NCBI GenBank assembly: GCA_026214975.1 | Contig: CM047806.1 | Span: 6,485,822 to 6,549,821 of the forward strand | Source: Gentiana macrophylla | Lineage: Eukaryota > Streptophyta > Magnoliopsida > Gentianales > Gentianaceae | Length of the DNA stretch: 64,000 nucleotides | Reading direction: 5' to 3' | Shown: one piece after another, positions 36,261 to 48,515 of the stretch | Layout: every line of letters starts with the position of its first letter | Position numbering within the stretch: the stretch's first letter is position 1 | Notes under the pieces: model-generated | The model's input: only the letters and a program-made list of their open reading frames with translations | Told to the model about the DNA's origin: nothing | Database searches by the model: none | Translations under genes and position numbers: made by a program

Positions 36261-38034
36261 TGTTGGGAGGATTTTGCATCAATAAAAACAAAAGAAAATT
36301 TATAACCCTAACCTATATGCAAAACTAACTCCTAACCGACCAAAACATCGGGTTGTTGCTAGTAAAGCGTAATGAGTAAGGGGTCGATCCACAGGGAAAA
36401 GGTATGTAGAATCTAATCTTATTAATCCTACCAATTGCTACTCTAGGAAAACAAATAAACGAACGACAAAACATAGAAACAGAAAATAATTCAAGTAATC
36501 TAACCTAAGAAATAAAATAAACAAACTAATCTAAGACATGGGAACAACCAATATACAAACCTATGTGATCTCAATCCTAGTTCATCTCATGATTCTAATT
36601 CAAGTTGTGGTTTCACCTTTTCATGAGACATAAACCCCTAATTCCTTAGTGAATTTATTCTCAAGCTACTGATTCTAATTCCTTAGTAAATCCAATTTAT
36701 CAATCTCTCATCTTCCGAATGTTGAGACTGATTTTCAATACAAAACTCGGTGTAGATTCAAGTTAACTTCCGTATTTTAGAACCTAACAACCTAGATAAT
36801 TAACCGATTAATCTGTCACTAATTAACGGCTAAAAATCTCATCTTTCTATGGTGATCTAGTGTTTATGCAACTTCCGTATTATAAACATCAATAGAAATT
36901 AAATCTCTCGATCTATTCTCACATAGCATCATAATCATAAAAAGATACAAAGTGAATTAAAGATCATGAACATAAACTAGAATTGAATTAATTGAAATAA
37001 AACAAACTCACATAGTTTTGGTACATTGAATGAACTCCAAGCATCAACAATGAAAGAAGCGAAAAAAAAACGATCCTAATCTAACCTCGGTTCACCCGAG
37101 CACAAGGCTCGGGTGACCGACCTTGAAAACTCAAGAAGAGAGCGGTCGCTTTGCTCTGTGTAATTTTCGTATGAAAAATCTGATGTAAAATAGGGTTGGG
37201 GCGCAGCTGTTTAAATAGGAAAATCAAGTCGGTTGCTACAGTAACGGTGCCGGACGGGCGTTCAAAAGGGTCGGACGCCCGTCCACTATTTTCAGCAACA
37301 GCATCCAAACTTGTAACGCTCATATCTCGGGCCTCGTAAGTCAGAATAGAGTGATTCAAAATCCTGTAGAATCCTCTCTTCAAGACCTACAACTCTTATC
37401 TTGAGGTCGAGAGTCAAATCAGTTGTTATCATATTAAGAACTGCGTTGGAAGTTCAGCGCTACCCGGAATCCTGATTTTCTTCCTCACGGGCCTTTCGTC
37501 GATATCTCGACGTTCGTTCACTTCAGCCTTGAACTTGTGCCAGGCGTTCGTTCACTTCACGCCCAAACTCTCTGAATGTAAAAATACACCTCGAACGCTG
37601 GTTCCGCTTCTCAAGCGTGCGTTTGAATCCGGACGCTAAATGCTGGCTTATAATGGGACCTTCGTCCACTTAGCCTTGACATCGAATTTATTGATTTTTC
37701 CATCTTTATCTTGATTGATTTCTTTCCTTATCTCTTCAAATCTTCCATAAATCTGATTGATCCTTCCTCAACTCGAATTTTAGCTCTTTAGGATCACCTT
37801 TTCCACCATCAATGAGTATCTACGAATATCAAAAACATACCAAAACGTAATAATTTCCAAAATAACATAAAATAATCATTTAAGCACATAAATCAATACG
37901 TTTTCATATTTAACCAATAAAACACCATTTACTCAATATTTACATATATAGCTCAAAATCTATGAAAATCATACGAATGTAGGGAAATTGAGGTGAAATA
38001 TATCCTTAAAATCACTACAATTTGACCCTTAACA
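36261..38034 (-). repeat. 3' LTR of the Gypsy-like element
   Basis: 1,774 bp, TGTTGGGAGG to CCCTTAACA on the + strand. Differences from the other LTR cluster near 37,255-37,275, 37,475-37,510 and 37,640-37,670. Confidence 0.92.
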
Positions 38035-39000
38035 ACACCCCCACACTTAAACTTTTGCTCGTCCTCGAGTAAAACAAAACAAAAACATACTATCAAGAAT
38101 CCACATAACCCGACCACGAGATATAGTCAAAATCATGACAAGCTAGTATTCAACAAATCGACCTCACTCGGTGATGTGTGTGCAGAACCTACTAAACTTC
38201 CACCGATCCTCTCTTGATATAATACATCAAGCACTAACGAGAATCCGGTCAACTAAGCGAAAACTTCATTCTATCTACAAAGACTTACCTAACAAAAACT
38301 AATTACCAAGAACATAGTAACCAACTCACAACTAAATTCCTTTACTTAGTACCAAGAAAATACCTTCGGTCTCTCTTGGGTTTAGATCAACTTGACTTAG
38401 AATTCCAAAACGATATATTTTATATTTCCTATCGTCGCGTCTCAAAAGTATAACACACTCCCTACATTATTAGGCAAAGTCACCCCGAGATCACTCAATC
38501 CCATTGTCCAAGGTAAACCACACTCCCCAATTGGGGCAGTATCCAAATGGACTCGAGGTGATAGATATAAACAAAATTCCCGCAAAGAAATTTTATTCAT
38601 TTATTGCTATTTATAGATATATATATATATATTTTTTTGTATTGTTTTAAACTCTTTAGAAACTCTCGGTCAAATATTATTTCTAACACATTCAAGACTC
38701 TCAAAGTTCTCAAAAACACTAAGGTACTGAGTTTTTAACTGTGAATATAGCACAAGTTCTTAACTTTCATTAATGCTAAATAAGTGTTATCTGTATCAAG
38801 AATTAACTTTCCTTTAACTAACCGGAAACTATTCTATATTTGGCTCTTCATCTAATAGGTTCGTGAAATGAATTTCAAGTGAGTATCGATCTACCAAACC
38901 TATGCTTAAACATGATACGACTACTGATAACAACTAAAGGTGCCAGATTATAAAACTAGCATGCAAGTGAAATGTTACTCGGGACTAAACAAAAATTTTG

Positions 39001-39032
<32 letters not shown>

Positions 39033-40813
39033 AAGCACTTTTCATAGAAAATTATAACTAATATGAGCAAATGAAAGTAGATACATAAATCATCTATCCC
39101 CTCCCCCACACTTAGATTGCAACTTGTCCTCAAGTTGTACAGAAATAAAACAAATAGAGAACTTAGCTGATTGGATGCTGGGCAATTCCGGAAAGATAGG
39201 TAAAAACCAAAATTGCTTGCATAGAATTCATCGTGAAAGTGCACAATCGCTAGGAAGAAAGTATCCTGCATACTTGATCAGTGCAAAAAGAGTCTACGGG
39301 GAAAAGATTAGACTTATACAAATAAAGCACATGGAAAAGGGGATATAGAGATATTCAAATTTAAGCTCATATAAAGATGGACACATATACATGAAAATAT
39401 CACAAACTCGTAGGCTAGGTGCAACTACATGAAACTATAGTACAATGCAAACTACATGAAAAAATCCTAAGAAAATAAAAAACGAGGTAGTATTACGGAA
39501 ACCGACAGTTAACTACACTCAAGAAAAATAAAAGAAAGAAATAAATGATGTGGTGTTACGGGAACCGACAGTGACCACACTTAAGAAAAATAAAAGGAAA
39601 AATAGAAAAACAATGCAACTATATGAAATGCAACTAAATGAAATGCATTTAAATGATATGCAAAAAAGAAAATAAAATAAAAGAAAGAAAACTAGCCCCT
39701 TATATGCAACACGACATATATATAAACGTCTCACCACATAATGACAAAAGTTACGATAAGCGACGTTGTCGCTTTAGTGCCGACGCGCCTTAAGACTTAT
39801 CGAAAGTGATAGACTTATGGAAACCAACGGTTATACATACTAAAAGATATAACTCATATGGTCCGAGTTGTAGCATACGGAAAACCGACGGTAGCTACCC
39901 ATATGAACTATAAAAACAAAGGAAAGCACGTAAGTCTTAACGCTTAATAAGATTCATGACAAGATATGCAGCCTACGTAAACGACATTAGCTACACTAAC
40001 ATTAACATAACAACTATAGCATACGAGAACCGACAGTTACTATAGCATGCATGAATCAAGTATAAGAAATGAATCAATTATCTAACATGGATTCATAGAT
40101 GGAAAAAAATATAAAATATGTAGGTTCAGGACATCTATGTAATATTACTAGCCACAGAAGCTCGAATGAAAGCAATCCAAGTTAAATAAAAGCATTAAAA
40201 CAAGATCAAGAAGAACCTGGACCATGAACTGGCGTTTAGCAAAACAGACGGGCGTTCACCTGCAATTCAGCCCCGGACGAGCGTTCATCAAAACAAACGC
40301 TCGTCTGCCTTGAAAACCGACCGGACGGGCGTTCAGAAAGTATAGACGCTCGTCTGGTCCTCTAAATCAGAACAGGATTGAAAATATTTGAACGGACGAG
40401 CGTCCAATACTTCCCAACGCTCGTTCACCTGCAGATGAAGAACTGGACGGGCGTCCAACAGAACAGATGCTCGTCCAAAACAACAGACATGCACAGATTT
40501 GCAGGAAATAACACAGCAACCCTAATATTCCACTTCTAAACATAGCAACACAGATCACAGCACAGCAGCCTTATCAAATTAAGCACATGGGTTAGACTAG
40601 GTAACACATAAACATATAAACTTCACGTAAAACAAGTTGAGTAAAAAACTTTTGCACATTCTTAACCTAACGGTCATCGAAACACGGCGAAATAAAAACT
40701 CTCAACTTGGTATACGCTACTTTTATTAAAAACAAAAATAAAACGTAACAAAATCGAGAACTAACCAAACTAGATTCAACATGACACCTATTCCCCGGCA
40801 AAGGCGCCACTTT
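38035..40813 (-). other. non-coding interior of the Gypsy-like element
   Basis: No pol motifs in any frame. It contains an A-run at 39,000-39,030 and two copies of the purine signature (complements of CCCCCACACTTA at about 38,038 and 39,105). There are also five words related to ACGGAAACCGACAGTTA (39,493-40,040) and an array of GACGAGCG/CGCTCGTC pairs at 40,210-40,480. Confidence 0.8.
40210..40480. repeat. array of GGACGGGCGTTC / ACGCTCGTC inverted pairs
   Basis: At least four motifs of form GACG(A/G)GCGTTCA are each followed 15-25 bp later by ACGCTCGTCTG or a near variant. The same motif sits in both LTRs (about 37,255 and 41,805). These can pair as hairpins and are unusually CpG-rich for the region. 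Confidence 0.75.
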
Positions 40814-42583
40814 TGTTGGGAGGATTTTGCATCAATAAAAACAAAAGAAAATTTATAACCCTAACCTATATGCAAAACTAACTCCTAACCGACCAAAACA
40901 TCGGGTTGTTGCTAGTAAAGCGTAATGAGTAAGGGGTCGATCCACAGGGAAAAGGTATGTAGAATCTAATCTTATTAATCCTACCAATTGCTACTCTAGG
41001 AAAACAAATAAACGAACGACAAAACATAGAAACAGAAAATAATTCAAGTAATCTAACCTAAGAAATAAAATAAACAAACTAATCTAAGACATGGGAACAA
41101 CCAATATACAAACCTATGTGATCTCAATCCTAGTTCATCTCATGATTCTAATTCAAGTTGTGGTTTCACCTTTTCATGAGACATAAACCCCTAATTCCTT
41201 AGTGAATTTATTCTCAAGCTACGGATTCCTAATTCCTTAGTAAATCCAATTTATCAATCTCTCATCTTCCGAATGTTGAGACTGATTTTCAATACAAAAC
41301 TCGGTGTAGATTCAAGTTAACTTCCGTATTTTAGAACCTAACAACCTAGATAATTAACCGATTAATCTGTCACTAATTAACGGCTAAAAATCTCATCTTT
41401 CTATGGTGATCTAGTGTTTATGCAACTTCCGTATTATAAACATCAATAGAAATTAAATCTCTCGATCTATTCTCACATAGCATCATAATCATAAAAAGAT
41501 ACAAAGTGAATTAAAGATCATGAACATAAACTAGAATTGAATTAATTGAAATAAAACAAACTCACATAGTTTTGGTACATTGAATGAACTCCAAGCATCA
41601 ACAATGAAAGAAACGAAAAAAAAACGATCCTAATCTAACCTCGGTTCACCCGAGCACAAGGCTCGGGTGACCGACCTTGAAACTCAAGAAGGAGCGCTTT
41701 GCTCTGTGTAATTTTCGTATGAAAAATCTGATGTAAAATAGGGTTGGGGCGCAGCTGTTTAAATAGGAAAATCAAGTCGGTTGTTACTCTGATAACGGTG
41801 CCGGACGGGCGTTCAAAAGGTCGGACGCCCGTCCACTATTTTCAGCAACAGCATCCAAACTTGTAACGCTCATATCTCGGGCCTCGTAAGTCAGAATAGA
41901 GTGATTCAAAATCCTGTAGAATCCTCTCTTCAAGCCCTACAACTCTTATCTTGAGGTCGAGAGTCAAATCAGTTGTTATCATATTAAGAACTGCGTTGGA
42001 AGTTCAGCGCTACCCGGAATCCTGATTTTCTTCCTCTGGACGCTCGTCCAGTATCTCAGACGTTCGTTCACTTCAGCCTTGAACTTGTGCCAGACGTTCG
42101 TTCACTTCACGTCCAAACTCTCTGAATGTAAAATACACCTCTGAACGCTGGTTCCGCTTCTCAAACGTGCGTTTGAATCCGGACGCTAAATGCGCTTATA
42201 ATGGACGCTCGTCCACTTAGCCTTGACATCGAATTTATTGATTTTTCCATCTTTATCTTGATTGATTTCTTTCCTTATCTCTTCAAATCTTCCATAAATC
42301 TGATTGATCCTTCCTCAACTCGAATTTTAGCTCTTTAGGATCACCTTTTCCACCATCAATGAGTATCTACGAATATCAAAAACATACCAAAACGTAATAA
42401 TTTCCAAAATAACATAAAATAATCATTTAAGCACATAAATCAATACGTTTTCATATTTAACCAATAAAAACACCATTTACTCAATATTTACATATATAGC
42501 TCAAAATCTATGAAAATCATACGAATGTAGGGGAAATTGAGGTGAAATATATCCTTAAAATCACTACAATTTGACCCTTAACA
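40814..42583 (-). repeat. 5' LTR of the Gypsy-like element
   Basis: 1,770 bp; on the - strand it is followed by the PBS-like sequence at 40,793-40,812. Confidence 0.92.
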
Positions 42584-42588
42584 CTGGC

Positions 42589-44385
42589 CACTTTCTGGAG
42601 AAAGAGTTTATTCTGGATAGGGTCAGTGGGAGTAAAATTGATCTTGAAGAAATTCGAGAACCACTTACGGATAATAGTCAGTTGATGGAAGTAGAGGACT
42701 TGCCACACATAGATGTGACACCAGCCTCTACCGTGGACACACTAGCACCTCGAAGATCCACTGTGGAACGCCGTGAACACTGAAAGGTATACAGCGTGTA
42801 TCTCATGGAAGATGAGGACCCTAGAACTTATGAGGAAGTGCTATTAAGGCATGACAAAGAGAAGTGGTGGAAGCCGTGAATTACGAAATGGAATCCATGA
42901 AAGACAACCAAGTTTGGAACTTAGTTGATCCACCGAGGAATAGTTCCCATAGGGTGTAAATGGGTCTTTAAGAGAAAGACCGACATGGGACGGTAACGTG
43001 ACTACCTACAAGGCTAGGTTGGTGGCAAAAGGATATAAGCAAAGACAAGGAGTTGACTATGACGAAACCTTTTACTTTGTTGCCATGTTAAAATCCATTA
43101 GAATTTTGCTTGCTATTGCAAACATACCATGATTACGAAATCGCGGATGGATGTGAAAACGGCTTTCCTTAACGGGAACACGTCTGAGGAAGTGTATATG
43201 ACACGACTGAGGTTTCACAACCAATGACGCCAGGATGGTGTGTAAAGCGCAAAGATCCATTTATGGACTAAAGCAAGCTTCTCGGAGTTGGAATCTTCGC
43301 TTTGATGAGATAATCAAAGCAGTTTGATTTCATCAAGAACGAAGATGAGCCCTGTGTTTACAAGAAGGTTAGTGGGAGTGCCATTGTGTTCTTAGTGCTT
43401 TATGTGGATGACATACTGCTCATAGGAAATGATGTGCCTATGTTACAATCAGTCAAAGCTTGGTTATCCAAGAACTTCTCAATGAAGGACTTGGGTGAGG
43501 CAATTTACATTCTAGGAATAAAGATCTATAGAGATAGATCTAAAAGGTTAGCAGTGCGTCGCAGATCCACCTATATAGACAAGATGTTGAAGAGATTCGA
43601 CATGGAGGCGATCAAGAAAGGATTGCTGCCCATGTCACATGGGGTCTACCTGTCCAAGGGAATGAGTCCTAAGACAGAGGAGGAAAGGGCACAAATGAGT
43701 AAAGTCCCTTATGCTTCGGCAATTGGGTCTATCATGTATGCCATGTTATGCACAAGACCAGACGTCTCGTACCCTCTTAGTATGACTAGCAGGTACCAGT
43801 CCAATCCAGGTGATGGTCACTGGGTTGCTGTCAAAAATATCCTTAAGTACTTGAGACGTACTAGGGATATGTTCCTGGTTTTCGGGAATGATGATTTAGT
43901 ATTACGAGGTTACACAGATGCCAGTTTCCAAACTGACAAGGATGACTTCAAGTCACAACTGGATTTGTTTTCACGCTTAACGGCGGGCAGCGGTGAGTGG
44001 AAGAGTTCCAAGCAGGAGACTACTGCAGATTCTACAACGGAAGCCGAATACATAGCGACCTCGGAGGCGGCAAAGAAGCGATTTGGATGAAGAAGTTCAC
44101 ATCGAACTTGGTGTGGTTCCTCCATTGAAGGTCCAGATGCCTGCATCTTGTGATAATAATGGAGCGATATCTCGATCAAAGGAACCAAGGTCTCATCGAA
44201 GTCCAAACATGTGCTACTGGCGCTATCACTTGATTAGAGAGATAGTAGATAGAGGAGATGTAAAGATAGAGAAAGTCCACACGGATGATAACATAGCTGA
44301 TCCGTTAACCAAGGCATTGTCTCAAGCTAAGCATGAGAAACATGTTCACTTGCACGGGCTTAGGCATATGGGTGATTGGCTTTAG
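42589..44385 (+). pseudogene. RT and RNase H part of the nested Copia
   Basis: The frame resumes after the Gypsy-like insertion with HFLEKEFILD. RT sequence includes the catalytic LYVDD (about 43,400) and FSMKDLGEA. RNase H-like DSTTEAEYIA (about 44,030) and the closing IADPLTKALSQAKHEKH lie before the polypurine tract. Frameshifts occur in the 42,780-43,380 stretch and at about 44,085, so it is inactive. Confidence 0.88.
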
Positions 44386-44399
44386 GCCAAGTGGGAGAT

Positions 44400-46210
44400 T
44401 GTTGGAAAGGTGTCCTAAACCCAATCGGTCGGACCGGATCCGACCAGTCGGGTCATTTCTGATCTATTTAGTTCATGTAATAACTTTATTATGATTAATA
44501 AAAGCACTTATGTTATTATATATTGTTTATCTTCATATTATTTGTTGTATATATATAGTAACGTCCCCTAGTATCAATCATGATAGAGAAACCATGATAG
44601 TGATTATGGTTGATGAGATCTCTAATCACTATAACAAGGTTGGTACTTAAATGTCTCTAGTCTTACATATTATCAAATGGGACATTGATAGTATAATCAG
44701 ACTAGCACGTATTGGATGTCTTCTATCTTTTAGAAGGTAGGGATAGATCTCGTCTATCGAAGTGTAGAGACACTTGGGTATGCACGTGGACGTGTATTGA
44801 GAATGCGACGTTAGATCGACCCACTTACATTAAGTGTCACACTATGTGGCGGTTGTGTAATTATCCTTTTGACCGAGTCTTCATGGCATCACGGTGTGGA
44901 TTGTCATGCTTTGACACTATTGAGATTTCTCCAACCACGGGCGATCATGCGGTAGTGATTGGGTATGATATTGAAGCATCGCGGAGTATACATGATTGGT
45001 CGTCCGGGAATCGCGTATCCTATGATTGGGATTGAATATCCGAAATGGCCTTCTTATAAGGAATGTCTAGCTCTCGAGAATCTTTGCAAAGTGGGAGTAA
45101 ATGTGTTATTCCGAGAGAGCATGATATCCAGATTATAAGATACGATCGTCAATGTATTGACACTCGAGATACGATCGTATGGATATTATTATAGCGATAG
45201 GATTGTAAGTTACACGGTAAAGCGCTTCACATGAAAGGTAGTAGTCATTGCTTTTGACTCTTCCGATGATTGGGGTCACGGTGTGTTGCTAGACGCTATC
45301 CCGTGATCGTTAGGTATGGAGGGCATTTTGGTAAATTGCACTTTGTGTCTACGGCCAACATATTCGGAAGCCTATCGGGTCACACACATATGAACATCGA
45401 GTCGGATTAAAATGCGGTTATAGTTGATAACCAAATAAGGAAAGTTTATCTCTAGACTATAAAGGTTATAGTGGTAAATTAATATGGTGGTATTTATTTA
45501 TTATGAATAAATAAAATACAAGATATTAATTATATATATAAATTAGATTAATTAAAGAATATTCCGGAAGTCAATCTTTTGGGATATGGGGCGCCACTTT
45601 TGAGTGTAGAAGATACACTTGGATTGTGCACTTTAATTAATAAGATTACCATAATATTAATATAAGATATTAATTGATTTTGGAAAATAGATTTATGGTA
45701 ATAAGATAATTATAATCAATATAAGATATTGGCAAAATAAATTATAATTAAAGAGATAAATCAATCTAGAAGTTTTTCTTTATTTTATTGGAAAAAGGTT
45801 TTCTTCTCCTCCACACCATATGGGCGCCCAACCACTATATATAGGAGGTGGGTGTCAAGCTCTTTGTACAACACAATTGCAAGAGTTCATAATTCTTGTG
45901 TAAAATAGAGAGCTCTCCATAGTGAGTTTGTGAGGGAAGAAAAGGTCCGATCTAGCGACCGGAGTTTTCCGATAGCAATCCAAGGAGGATTCCGGCGAGG
46001 GGTTCGTGTGGATTAGCGATAGAGGCGGACACGTGGGACGGCTTGCGCGATTGAACTACTCTCCGTTGGCGGTCAAAGCGACGATCTTGTAGATCATCTA
46101 AGGTATAACCGTCAAACTACTTAACGTGTTTATTGCATTAAACGAAGAACGATCTAGAAAAGGAAATCAAATTTTAAATTCCGCTGCGTTAAACTAGTGA
46201 TTTCCTAACA
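44400..46210 (+). repeat. 3' LTR of the nested Copia
   Basis: 1,811 bp, partner of 30406-32220, followed directly by the target duplication AATTC. Confidence 0.93.
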
Positions 46211-46264
46211 AATTCTGCCTCTAACATTATATTAGAAGGGAATTGGGTATCCTATCACCAAGAT

Positions 46265-47808
46265 TCAAATGAGTTGTAAACCCATCCCGATTACATACTT
46301 TTGTACCAAGTCTCTAGCCAATCCTTTGGTTAAGTGATCAGCTAAGTTATGTTGAGATCTCACAAACACAACCGAAATCACCCCGTGAGTGATGAACTCA
46401 CGAACCGCGCTATGTCTAACGCTCAGGTGTCGCGACTTACCATTATACACTTGACTATATGCTTTAGACAAGGTAGAAGCACTATCACAATGGATAGAAA
46501 TGGGTGAAATTGGTTTTGGCCATAACGGAATTTCATATATCAAATTCTAAGCCACTCGACCTCTTTTCATTTCGCTAAGGCAACAAATTCGACTCCATAG
46601 TCGATCTAGTAATACATGTTTTCTTTTGGAAGCCCAAGAAATGGCACCTCCTCCAAGTAAAAATACCCAACCACTAGTAGAAGAATGATCCTCTACATTG
46701 GAAATCCAACTAGCATCTGAGTATCCTTCTAGCAATGAAGGATAACCAACATAAGTCAAGCCAAAATCCTTGGTTAACTTAAGATACCTTAGTACACGAA
46801 GATTCTTGACGCCCAATGATGACTACTCGGATTACTCGTGAACCTGCTTAGCTTTCCAACCGCATAAGCAATATCTGGACGTGTGCTAGTCATAGCATAC
46901 ATCAAACATCCTATCACCCGAGAATACTCAAGTTGTAATATCGGATTTCCCATATTAGGCATGAGTTTCTCATTAGGATCCATGGGAGTGTTGGCCGGAG
47001 TGGAGTTTTCACAATTGAACTTCTTCAACACTTTCTCAATGTAATGAGATTGTGTCAAAGAGAACCTTTTGTCACTCCGTTTTATCTTGATTCCTAGAAT
47101 CACATCCGCCTCCCCCATGTCTTTCATAGAAAAGCTTGATGACAAAAATGCTTTGCAAAGGTCAACTTGATCTTGGTTAGTTCTAAAGATCAACATGTCA
47201 TCAACATATAAGCAAATTATCACACCATTACCGGTATTGTCAAATTTGCTATATATACACTTGTCTGATTGATTAATCATAAAACCATGAGACAAGATAA
47301 CTTCATCAAATTTATGATGCCATTGTTTAGGTGTTTGTTTAAGACCATACAATGATTTAACAAGTTTACAAACCTTATGCTCATTTCCAGGCAAAATAAA
47401 ACCTTCCGGTTGTTTCATATAAATTTCTTCTTCCAAATCTCCATTTAAGAACGCCGTCTTAACATCCATTTGATGGATTACCAGATTGTTAATTGCTGCC
47501 AATGCAATCAACAATCTTATTGTGGAGATTCTAGCAACCGGTGCATAGGTATCAAAATAATCAATACCTTCCTTTTGTCTAAAGCCTTGAATTACCAATC
47601 TGGCTTTATGCCTGTCGACAGTGCCGTCAACTTTCATCTTTCTTTTAAAGATCCACTTGCAACCCAAAGGTTTGCAACCACGCGGAAGATCCTCAAGGAT
47701 CCACGTGTTATTTCCCATTATGAAATCCATCTCATCATTGATGACTTCTTTCCAAAATGACATGTCTCGAGACTCCATGGCCTCCTTAAAAGTCAGGATC
47801 CTCATCAA
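46265..47808 (-). pseudogene. RT and RNase H of the outer Copia
   Basis: On the - strand: WKEVINDEMDFIMGNNTW, KWIFKRK, the VHQ-type MDVKTAFLNGDLEEEIYMKQ block, catalytic LYVDDML and SFSMKDMGEADVILGIKIKR to about 46,800. After a frameshift follow GYSDASWI and finally HCDSASTLSKA and NLADHLTKGLARDLV (RNase H). The family is Ty1/copia pol. The two breaks near 46,547 and 46,800 inactivate it. Confidence 0.9.
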
Positions 47809-48190
47809 TATTATAACAATATGAATATTGGAATCCTACTTCATCTCTTGTTCCTTCTACCAAATAAGTTTGATAGTCGGATCCAAAAGACTTTGCTTTC
47901 CTAGCCATTTTGCTTTTACGAAGCTCCAAAGGCTCATCTTGAGAATTAATATCATTATTGTTCTCCAGTCCAACATTAATGGGAATTATATCCTTCGGTC
48001 TTTGTATAGACGAAAACCGATTTTCATCAAAGATAGCATCTCTTGATTCAATCACAGAATGAATAGTAGCTGAATCATTAGGCTCTATAACATAGAACCT
48101 ATAAGCCTTGGAATGCATAGCATATCCAATAAATATACAATCAATGTCTCTCTTAATGCAATCGGGATCACTCTTCTTTGTGTTGGGCAC
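47786..48190 (-). pseudogene. integrase C-terminus/linker of the outer Copia
   Basis: Reads DCIFIGYAMHSKAYRFYVIE and SRDAIFDENRFSS, typical of the stretch between integrase core and RT in copia polyproteins. Upstream on the - strand it is separated from the rest of the integrase (51,787) by the 3.6-kb inserted block. Confidence 0.82.
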
Positions 48191-48515
48191 AAACTTTCCA
48201 TTTTTCCAAAATGCAATCGAGTTCACATAGCATATTCCATTGATTGGGGGTTTAGGAAGGCCAGTAACCCCAGATTATCCCTCCCAACAATATATGTATT
48301 CAAAATAACATCAAAGAACTCAGTATTTCATACCAAGCAATGCAGTAAACCAGTAGCAAATACATTATTCATTCAGACCATAGTTAGTATAATGTTAATG
48401 GATAATTCTTTAACAATAATTCAGAAAACGAAGAACAACCATAACACTGGCCGAACATTTGAAAATAATCCACAAGTCTTGTTTCAAGAGAGTACTGCAA
48501 TCCAAACTGCCTGTA

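Larger units (their letters stand above)
36261..42583 (-). mobile_element. non-coding Gypsy-like LTR element nested in the Copia
   Basis: LTRs at 36261-38034 and 40814-42583, with the exact target duplication CTGGC (36256-36260 and 42584-42588). On the - strand a PBS-like TGGCGCCTTTGCCGGGGAA follows the right-hand (5') LTR and a purine tract (GTGTGGGGGTGT) precedes the left-hand LTR. The CTCGAGGACGAGCAAAAG and AAGTGTGGGGG words are typical of the Athila/Tat side of Ty3/gypsy, from memory. The 2.8-kb interior has no recognisable coding sequence, so this is a LARD-like non-autonomous element. Confidence 0.88.
30406..46210 (+). mobile_element. nested Ty1/copia element with 1.8-kb LTRs
   Basis: LTRs at 30406-32220 and 44400-46210 begin TGTTGGAAAGG and end TTTCCTAACA. 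The exact target duplication AATTC is at 30401-30405 and 46211-46215. A PBS TGGTATCAGAGAC follows the left LTR and a purine tract (AAGTGGGAGA) precedes the right one. Gag, integrase, RT and RNase H fragments appear in copia order on the + strand. It is interrupted by a Gypsy-like element at 36261-42583. The long LTR suggests an Angela/Tork-like lineage, which I cannot prove. Confidence 0.93.

Noticed and set aside
37081..37383. 100-codon frame on the - strand
   Set aside because: It lies within an LTR and is not preserved in the other LTR copy.
44712..45035. 107-codon frame on the + strand
   Set aside because: It is inside the right LTR of the nested Copia; the equivalent stretch in the left LTR is broken.
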